Source: Cryptomeria japonica (lineage: Eukaryota > Streptophyta > Pinopsida > Cupressales > Cupressaceae). From it: DNA of 64,000 bases. The first letter of the stretch is position 1, and each line of letters opens with the position of its first letter. The notes under the pieces are model-generated. The model had not been told where the DNA came from. It saw only the letters and a list, made by a program, of their open reading frames with translations, and made no database searches. The position numbers were made by a program, and so were the translations under genes. The stretch lies in assembly GCF_030272615.1 (NCBI RefSeq), contig NC_081411.1, forward strand, positions 215,310,654-215,374,653, in the 5' to 3' direction. This document shows positions 56,150 to 64,000 of the stretch, piece after piece.

Positions 56150-57610
56150 ACCTGTACCTTTGTTACCTTCCACTATATGGTGATGCGAACTCGTATGATG
56201 AGGGCTTCATATTTAGCTATATTATTTGTGCAAGGAAAGTTGATTCTGAATAATACCTCCTCCAAGATTTGTGTAGGAACCATCAAAGTACAATTTTCAA
56301 TTGGGGGATGTTGCAAATGTGAATACAGATTCATTAGGAAAATCTCCCAATAGAGGGTGAATGTCTTGTAAAGGAGCTTCTGCCAATTGATCTACTATAA
56401 TCTGACCCTTAATTGCTTTTATGTCCACATATTCTATGTCAAACTCACTCAACATCATGACCCACTTGGCCAATCTTCTAGTTAATGCTACTCTGCTCAA
56501 AAGGTACTTAGGAGGATCAAAGGGTATAATGAGCTGAACTTTATGACTCAACATATAGTGTCTAAGCTTCTAGGAAGCGAAGATAACTGCTAAACAGGCT
56601 CGTTCTATGGGAGTGTAATTAATCTCATATCCAATAAGTGTTCTACTGATACAGTAGATTTCTCTTTCCTTCCCTTGGTCATCATGTTGTGCCAAGAGGG
56701 CTCCCAAAGATGAGTTTGTTGTTGATATATATAGTAGTAAAGGTTTGTCTGGAATACGTGGAACTAACACTGGTGTAGTGAAAAGATAATCTTTCAAAGC
56801 TTGGAACGCTTCTTGGCACTGATCTGTCCATTTAAAGGTGACCCCTTTCTTAAGTAAGTGCTAAAGTTGTTGACATTTATCTGCTAGCTATGCAATGAAT
56901 CTTCTTATGGATTGCAATCTTCTTTGTAATCCCCTTAACTGCTTGATTGTTGATGGTGATGACATTTCAAGAATTGCTTTGACCTTTGCTAGATCTACCT
57001 CAATTCCTCTACTAGAAACAATGAAACCTAGAAGTTTGTCGACTATGACACCAAACACACACTTCTTTGGGTTTAACCTGATATTGTATTATTCTAATCG
57101 GTCAAATATCTTAGAAACAACATCAAGATGACCCTCTCTCATTATTTATTTTGGAAGTAGATCATCAACATAATCCTCCATGATATTATGTATCATGTTA
57201 TGGAATAATATGGTCATGGCTCTTTAATAATGTTTCCCCAAAATTTTTAAGACTAAAAGGCATGATGTTCTAGCAGTATGTTCCTCATGGACAAGTGAAT
57301 GAAGTTTTGTGTTGGTCCTCTGGTGCAATTCTGATTTAGTTATAACCTGAGAAACCATCCATAAGTGAGAGCACTTAATTCCTAGCAGTCAAGTCAATTA
57401 TCATGTCTATATTAGGAAGTGAGAAGTCATCCTTAGGATAATATTTGTTTAGATCTCTAAAATCCGTATAGATTGTTATACCCCAAATAGGTTTAGTTAT
57501 TCATATTAGATTGGATATCCATTCTGCATAGTTAATGGGTCTTATGAATTCCAAACCTAGTAGTTTCTATAGTTCTACCTTAATCAATTGTAATATCAAA
57601 AATCTCTCCC
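56150..57610 (-). mobile_element. gypsy-5: minus-strand RT, RNase H and second RNase H fragment
   Basis: Read on the minus strand: an RT start (VELQKLLGLEFIRPINYAEW), DFRDLNKYYPKDDF, LSLMDGFSGYN, a YVDD-like segment near 57160 broken by stops, and KPKEVCVWC-like text. Then comes RNase H (56797-56570, LLLYISTTNSSLGALLAQHD) and its continuation at 56554-56297. The end (about 56300-56165) reads LYFDGSYTQ, then CTNNIAKYEALII, which is the start of a second, plant-captured type of RNase H. The order RT-RH-second RH is that of the Tat/Ogre group. No gag or integrase is present. Confidence 0.85.
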
Positions 57611-58683
57611 TTTGTGGTTCAATGTGACAAATGGTGTCTCTCTCCATGTCATCAGAGGTCTAGCATCACCACCTTTGTCTTTTTTTCCACTTGAATCACC
57701 TAGTCAGCTCCAAGCAAGTATTTCACCAACTCCATCAACCTATCATCTTTTGGGACTACGGAGTGGCGTGCTAGCATCTAGCGAATCTGACAGTTTGCAA
57801 GTGGTCATTTGAATGTTACGCATGCACTAGGATGGAATCATAATGCCCATGTGCATATGCCCACCGATGTCAATTTTTTGTCCATACCCTATATATCTAT
57901 GGTTTGAAGTCATTTTGAGGATCTTTTGGCATTTTTGAGACCACTCTTCATAGGTTGGAGCTCTTGGCGATTTATTGGACAACATTCATAGATTCATATA
58001 CCAAGACCACCATTGTTGTAGCTCTCCAAATGGTTTACAACATCATCTTCGCGAGCACTTTAGAAAGGGGAGTTCATTTATTCTCTTTCCCATTTTTTAC
58101 TTTGCATATCTCTCTATTTATTGTCACTATAACTATCTTTATCATTTATTTTTCTCATGGCTCTATCTGGCTTGTCCATGGAGATAGAAACACCAAAACG
58201 TGTGTTTAGCTTAGGTAAGCTCCAAAACACAACCCCCAACATTTTCCTTCTTGCTTGTGTGTAGGTTATTGATCATGAAAGAAGATTACTTAACACGATG
58301 CTTCAATCATGGACCTTTTGTGAGATTAATCTATTCCCTTCACTTGAGTTATTATTTCATTTCATGTTTTGTACTATTATTACGTTTTACCATTTTCCTA
58401 CTTGCATTTACTATTTTAATTGTATTTGTCATTCTGGTACGATTCCTGTTCTCCATTTGTACAGGATGACAATGTGTCGCATTGGTGTCCTATTTTTGCG
58501 TGCTCGTCCTAGGGATAGAGGCTCAATAGAGCCATTTAGATGTCCTCTTTGCAATTTAATAGTTTAGTTTGACTATTTTCATCCCTTGGCTCACCTTAGC
58601 GCTAGTTCGAGTGAGGTATCGGAGGGTGGATTTTTTCTCAAGGATTCATCATCCTTGTGGTAGAAAATTTCCTCTGCTATATT
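57611..58683. other. Unannotated DNA, possible 5' LTR of gypsy-6
   Basis: T-rich stretches and a GC-richer part near 58480-58560. The segment ends before a possible PBS at 58684. I could not match it to a second LTR, so the LTR reading is unproven. Short frames here are not supported. Confidence 0.3.
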
Positions 58684-58992
58684 TTGGTGAACCCGATGTG
58701 AAAGATTTTTTCTTTTTACATTGTGCATTTAGCATTTTAGTGTATTGTATAAATCTAAAAATCTAGTTTAAAAAAAAATATATTGCATAATTGTTCAAGC
58801 ATTCGTATTACATTTTCATCTTTCTGAGTATCAAACTTTAGACAAGATCCTTCATGTCCCTGTAGTGCAGTCTTAGCATCAGAAGACTAGTCTATGAGCT
58901 TTACGACGTAGACTACCACGAGAGCCGTAGTCAGGAGGTCATCCATGTAGAGCTTTCCTCCTAACTGTTGTAGTCCTCCTTTGCCCAGTACA

Positions 58993-60240
58993 ATGTTTAA
59001 CGATCAGTTTCTTGACCCAAATAATTTCTTGGCTTCTCGTCCCCTTAAGTCCATTTTGATAGGGGGTCCCTCTCCACCTAGTTTGTAATCCCTCTCAGAG
59101 TAATTATCTAAGAAATTTCACTCCATCTTCCCCTCTTGCTATTGATCATGACTCTTCTCTCACTGTTGATTTTGAAAAAATTGACATGCATGAGAAGAAT
59201 CTGAGAGACTTTGAGGGTTTCCTAAATTGGGGGAATGTCTTCCCCCAAGCTAGAAATGTCATCAAAACTCTAAGAGACATGTTGATCTTAGACAGGAGAG
59301 GCCTAGAGATGTTGAGGGTATTATCTATGATTATTAGGAATCATGTGGCTTTTGCTAATGCTACTCATCGGGATGGCCAGTCCATTACCTATGGACCTCA
59401 GGTTAGTGTTGGTATGCTTGGTTTTGTAGTACACATGGTTGATCCCTAGCCTACTATTAATCCTAGTATCACTACTTCATCTACCCCCTTGGGCTATATA
59501 GGTATATCCAATGGCTCAACCTTTACCTCCATTATAGCTCAGATATCTATGATTAGCACTAGCACTACATCTTCCAGTGGCTCTGGTCCTTCCGGAGGTT
59601 TCGGTGGAGGTGGAGGTGGATCTAGTTCATCTCCACCTCCTCTGCCTAGCAATCCAATATTGAACACCATCCTACAAAACATGGGGCAGTTGCAATTGCA
59701 ACTAACGAACTTGGCTTCTTCCTCTAGGAAATTATCCATGCCTGCATATTACAGGAAAAGTCCCCTCGACATCACCAAATTGAACACCATCCTTCCTATC
59801 ACAGTTGATTCATTGAAATTTCATAGGTTTAATGGTAATGGGGACCCTAATGTGGACATTAATTCTTTCATGCCATGTGCAACAACTATAATATCTCGAA
59901 CTTTGTGTTGCTTAAACTATTCTCACGGTTCCTTAAGGATTCCGCATTAGAATGGTATAGCTCTTTGCCAAATCAATCTATCTGCACCTTTGATTAACTT
60001 ATGAACCTTTTCATTAGATTGTTGTAGGCTAACATTGGCATCAGGGTCAATATTGCTGACCTTGTTCAATGTAAACAAAAGCCTAATGAAAAGATTACAT
60101 ATTTTATCTCAAGATATCAATCAATTTCTACCCAAATCCCCTTTGCCTTGCTAGATAGCGATCTGTAGAGGATGTTTATCAGCAATCTATAGCCAGCATT
60201 GAGGGAGAAGCTATCTCTCAACTGATATCAAAACTTTGCT
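58993..60240 (+). pseudogene. gypsy-6 gag
   Basis: Gag begins MFNDQFLDPNNFLASRPLKS. A frame change near 59085 leads to a frame running 59117-59950 with TAG at 59447. It holds a Gly/Ser/Pro-rich low-complexity stretch (59560-59650: GGFGGGGGGSSSSPPP) and the gag core (KFHRFNGNGDPNVDINSF). After another frame change the core continues with LKDSALEWYSSLPN. The order agrees with the Ty3/gypsy gag domain. It is broken in several places. Confidence 0.7.
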
Positions 60241-60243
60241 AAC

Positions 60244-61385
60244 ATGTGTTTCACACTTACAGACTATCAGCACACCATGTTGCAGTTCGGAGATTCTACT
60301 TCAAACTATTGTGATGGGTCCTTTGTAGCCATGTCTATAAAAGGGTCTAGGAAGAATAAGGCAATAGCTAATGTCGTGGTTGTCCCTCTGACAATATTGG
60401 ACAAGGCTCGCAGAAAAATAGAGGCTTCACGAAATTGAGTTTTTTTTAGCATAATGCAGCGATTGTTGAAAGATAATCTAATCACCCTTCCTACAAATAG
60501 ACCATTTTCTGATAGCAGGCCCTATCCGTATTGGTATGATGGATCCAAAATTTTTCATTACCATCATGTTCCTGGCCATGACACTGAGCAATGTTATCAT
60601 CTTTGACACATTGTCCAAGACCACATTGATAGTGGTGCAATCAAAGTTGATGCATGAAAACACAAATCGAACACGTTTGTTGACAAGACCAATAGTGACT
60701 TGCAAATCTATACCGATCCCTTTCTCCCGCATTCAGAAAATTTCATCTCTACATCAGATCCTTCTTTGGATGATGGTCCATTCATGAGCATGGTCACCAT
60801 CACTCTCATTTTCTCACCTCCTAGCTAGAAGGGCAAGGTGTCTGATGTATCTTTATCATTAACCCTTTGGATGTCTCATATTGTTGAGGGCTTGCTCCTC
60901 TATACATTCATGCCAAGTTGAATGGTCAAACTATCACAGGTGTGATGATTGATCTATCATGCAAAGTTGATATCATTATAGAGGAGACTCTATTCGTAAA
61001 TGGTTGGCATAGGCCTATAGCATACGATGAGTGTCAAGAGACCCTGAGGACACATGATGGGTTTTCTATCCCTCCTTTGGGTAGTATCACTTTGATGATC
61101 CTTGTGGGGCCTAAGGCTATATCATACACATTTGTGATCATTCCTGAGTCAAACCTACTATTAGTTAAGATAGGCATTACCTAGTTTATTGCCATGGAGG
61201 TGGTCCCTTCAGTACTTCATAAATGCCTCAAGTTTCCTCATGAGGGTTTGGTACATGTCATCCAAGATATTGGATATCGGCCCTTGGGAGCTGGTGGGGA
61301 ATTTTCACTAGACCATTGTTGGCCTACTCTAGTGGGGTCCATACTTTCCCATTGTGACATGATTTGTCACACATACTATTAGTAT
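60244..61385 (+). pseudogene. gypsy-6 gag tail and aspartic protease
   Basis: Near 60550 one frame reads FHYHHVPGHDTEQCYHL, parallel to the CEFHKSKGHKTGNCH block of gypsy-4, then HIVQDHIDSGAIK after a stop. The protease frame 60918-61184 has VMIDLSCKVDIIIEETL where the active-site loop should read D-S/T-G-A, so the catalytic loop is changed. KIGIT, a stop, and AMEVVPSVLHKCLKFPHEG follow; the last is the same LHKCLKFPH-type block seen in gypsy-4 (YHRCIKFPH). Confidence 0.7.
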
Positions 61386-62870
61386 AAGATGGGGGAGTCA
61401 GCTCCTAGATTAATGTACCCTATTTTTCATTGCCTCTTCCTGCATCGACCTCTACTCCATCTTTTCTAGTCTTGGAGCATGTGGTGCCTCATGTCTCCTC
61501 ATCACCAAGGAGTGAGGCTAAGCCTACTTCTCCAAGTAGACCTCTGTGTCTACCTAGGATAACACAGCTTCTAGTGGTGTCTTTTGTTCTTGCAGCTTCA
61601 CATAGTGTAGACAAGGGAAAGGCACCTATGTCATCAAAGTCTGCGGCCTACCCTCCCTTCGAGCTCTTGATCATGGTCAATATTCCTTGGCCCTCATTAT
61701 AAAAAAGGGAATATTTCTTCTCAAATCATTTGTTACCGCTTGCTTCTTCTTCATAGTCTGCATCGACACCCTCCATTCCTTTGATCGCTCCTCAAGAGAA
61801 GTGAGGTAGGGTTCCCATTGCTGTGAATGTGGTGTCTATCAACCTAGATACTCCTCCTGTTTCATCGATCGGACATTCTCCTGTCTCTAACATAGTTCTA
61901 GAAGCCTCTCTTTATATGAAGCATGATGCTTATGAATCCTATAGAGCCTCAGTTGGTGGTCCTTATGCCTCCATCATAATCAATGTGCACATGAGTGTAA
62001 ATGCTTTCGATGGGACATGGCTCTATAGCTTGATGTTGCTCTACAGTTTGTTGGTGCCTCTTTAGCACCCAGTCATGTTTCCTCAGAGCATGTTTCTTTG
62101 GATGTTTATGTCTCTGCAACCTCTTCGATTTTTCTTCTTATCAGTTCAGGGCCCATTGATGAACCTTCCTCTAAACAGGTGTAGGTTTTCATTTCTCTTT
62201 CTCTATAGTTTCCCCTTGTCACTTCTTTGTTAGACATGCCTCTATTGTCCTAACCCATTCATATGTTTCGCATGCAGGTGGTGTCTAGCACAACTTTGTT
62301 TGCTCCCCCTGTCTTGCAACCATTCCAGTATTAGAGATTTCTTGGAGTCCTTCAACCTGTTATGGTTGATAGGAAACTTGCTTCTCCTATCTGACCCAAA
62401 TGCAAGCTTTAACAAGGCCCTATTCTAGAGTTTTGACGGTGAAAATCCTCGTAGATGTATTCCTCACCCTCTTCTATGCTTGTTTTGGTACCTGTTGGTT
62501 TGCTTGTTTTTGAGTGTGTGATTAAGAAGGCCCCGTCTTCTCCTGAGTTTGTCACTGCCCCTCTTCCCAAGGTTGGCAGTTCTCTTGTGATTTCATCTTC
62601 TTCGAGTGAGTTACCTGCTTCCTCTACAAAGGCTTGCATGTTTGACTCCTTGGAGGATATCTCGACCTTGTCTATGATCTTCGCGTGATCATTGACCCTT
62701 ACCTCCTCTGAGCCTATGGATGCAGAAGTTGTTGCTACTTTGTCCCTTGCCCTTGCTACTGGTGAGGTGCCTGTTGAATCTCTTGTTGTTGTCCCTCTTC
62801 AATCTCATCCTCCTTTTCCTTATGATCTAGATTGGGAGGAATACAATCTCCTAAAAGATGACCTTTAGGG
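61386..62870 (+). other. Ser/Thr/Pro-rich region in place of pol in gypsy-6
   Basis: Successive frames (61430-61702, 61823-62065, 62455-62688) are low-complexity. The last stretch ends PPFPYDLDWEEYNLLKDDL before a stop at about 62868. No RT, RNase H or integrase motif is visible. Confidence 0.5.
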
Positions 62871-63478
62871 TGTTTATCTCTTCCCTCCATCTTTTTGTGC
62901 ATGTGTGTGCTTAACTGTTTTCCCCCATACTTGCTTTATATGTTCGTTACCTCTCAGAGGACCCACGTTACTTTGTAAGTACTTGGATATGAGAGGTTTA
63001 TTCTCTTTATCTATTATGCTCTCCCAAACGACCTGAGTTACTCCATAGGGGCTCGGATATGGGAGATTTTTTGTCATATATCTTCCTCTATTTGTCTCTC
63101 TATTTCTTATATATTTCGTATCTTTCTTTTTTAATATTTAGGGACAATGCAAAGAATTGGGGGCATCTTTAGTCCTCTTCCATGTTGACACAAATTTTTT
63201 ATTTTATCTTTGTCTTCATCTTCTTCAAATCTGATAACTTGGGTGCTATGATGATATACCCATCTTGCACTTGTATTGCATATCTCCTCACTACTATGGG
63301 TTCTAATGCTCAAATATAGAATCCCCTTTTTCTCTCACCATTCATTTTTGATATTGTGGATATCTTTGTGTCACTGGCTAATGGTGACATTCCATTAGAA
63401 CATCTCACTATGTTGACGTGCCACATCTTCTCTTCTCCTTAGAATGACATGCCTTTCATGCATATCATTCTAAGGGGG
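62871..63478 (+). other. gypsy-6 3' untranslated region with candidate PPTs
   Basis: Contains two copies of an ACGACCTGAGTTACT...CTCGGATATGGGAG-like unit (about 62958 and 63028) and purine runs AAAGAATTGGGGGC (63151) and AAGGGGG (63472). Either run could be the plus-strand primer. Confidence 0.45.
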
Positions 63479-63539
63479 TGCATCATATCTACATTTCTAC
63501 ATAATCTACTTTTGTCATTTATTTTTTGTGTTAATATTT

Positions 63540-63910
63540 CTTGTTGATCACATTTCCATGCTTGTCTAGGTGGGGGCCAAACCACTTGATCTTTTTCTTT
63601 ATCTTTTTTTCCTAGATGGGGCCCAAACTATTTGATCTATCTCTTTTGTTTGCCTTGGTAGGGGCCAATCTACTACTTATCAAATATATCTTTCATCACC
63701 CAATCACTTGTCTATCTATCATATCACTACCCATGTTGGAAAGAACCTATCTATCTTAGATCGCCTTATCCTATGGTCATCCATACTGGCATATATCCTA
63801 CCTTATCATATGGTTATCCATACCGGCACATCTCACTGCCTATCATAGGGATATCTAGCATAATTTACTTTTCTATCCATATTGGCATATCTCATATCAT
63901 GACGGTCACT
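63540..63910 (+). repeat. Short imperfect repeats in the possible gypsy-6 3' LTR
   Basis: A GGTGGGGGCCAAACCACTTGAT-like unit occurs about three times (63571-63670). A TATCCATACCGGCATATCTC-like unit occurs about three times (63778-63895). Confidence 0.6.
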
Positions 63911-64000
63911 TATCTTGTATCTTTTTCATAGCTAGGGGCTTTCCTCCAAATCAAGGCTCATTTCTGTTATGCTATCTTACCTATCATTTATCTTTACCTC

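Larger units (their letters stand above)
58684..64000 (+). mobile_element. gypsy-6: decayed plus-strand gag-protease element
   Basis: A TTGGTGAACCCGATGTGAA sequence at 58685 is a candidate PBS. Gag begins near 58993, with a zinc-knuckle-like block near 60550 and protease near 60950. After the protease comes Ser/Thr/Pro-rich sequence to about 62870 with no RT motif. A possible PPT and LTR start (AAGGGGG then TGCATC) lies at 63472-63479. The right end is outside the window. Confidence 0.65.

Noticed and set aside
58251-58766. Several hydrophobic frames that could be read as membrane proteins
   Set aside because: T-rich DNA automatically gives Phe/Leu/Ile-rich frames. No start context or conserved motif.
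1-64000. CRISPR array, rRNA, tRNA or organellar insert
   Set aside because: No regularly spaced repeat-spacer pattern, no tRNA-like cloverleaf arms and no rRNA-like GC-rich stretch was seen.

Overview
The window is AT-rich plant nuclear DNA, most likely from a conifer-like gymnosperm. This is an inference from the density of old, nested, decayed LTR retrotransposons, from PPR relics of the PCMP type, and from the wording of the retroelement polyproteins. I could run no database search. Only one protein-coding gene looks intact: a BAHD acyltransferase at 21784-23265 on the + strand, with one 84-bp intron, a TATA box and three degenerate promoter repeats. No rRNA, tRNA or CRISPR array was seen.

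Layout, left to right. 1-5067: a decayed Ty1/copia element on the minus strand (copia-1), running off the left edge and interrupted by a probable solo LTR. 5068-5625: relics of the 3' end of a BAHD paralogue and of an unrecognised exon. 5626-12226: intergenic DNA with short tandem repeats and a LINE RNase H relic. 12227-19326: a structurally complete minus-strand Ty1/copia element (copia-2) with two LTRs, PBS, PPT and the 5-bp target-site duplication TTTGG. 21410-23265: the BAHD promoter and gene. 24560-25290 and 30890-31600: two PPR relics in opposite orientation, with a copia solo LTR (29059-30678) between them. 31831-32324: a recent 247-bp tandem duplication.

32853-37362 holds a cluster of TTGAAC words, a broken reading frame of unknown function (33664-36469), two strong hairpins and a probable LTR. 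37369-40894 is the 5' part of a Ty3/gypsy element (gypsy-2) in which an RNase H domain precedes the reverse transcriptase. 42943-46000 and 55361-56140 contain three partial copies (A, C, B) of one segment; the fullest copy carries a possible small two-exon gene. A LINE relic (46200-46964) is interrupted by gypsy-4 (46965-55360). Gypsy-4 keeps gag, protease and the integrase C-terminus in one reading frame but lacks reverse transcriptase, RNase H and the integrase core. A minus-strand gypsy fragment with RT, RH and a second RNase H follows (gypsy-5, 56150-57610), then a decayed plus-strand gag-protease element (gypsy-6, 58684-64000).

The most unusual signals are: a word close to GCGTCTGTG repeated about 20 times in two clusters in the gypsy-4 leader; two gag-protease elements without recognisable RT; the unidentified 2.8-kb reading frame next to a probable LTR; and the triplicated segment with a candidate small gene. 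Most of the window is transposon biology. I do not claim a proven new system.
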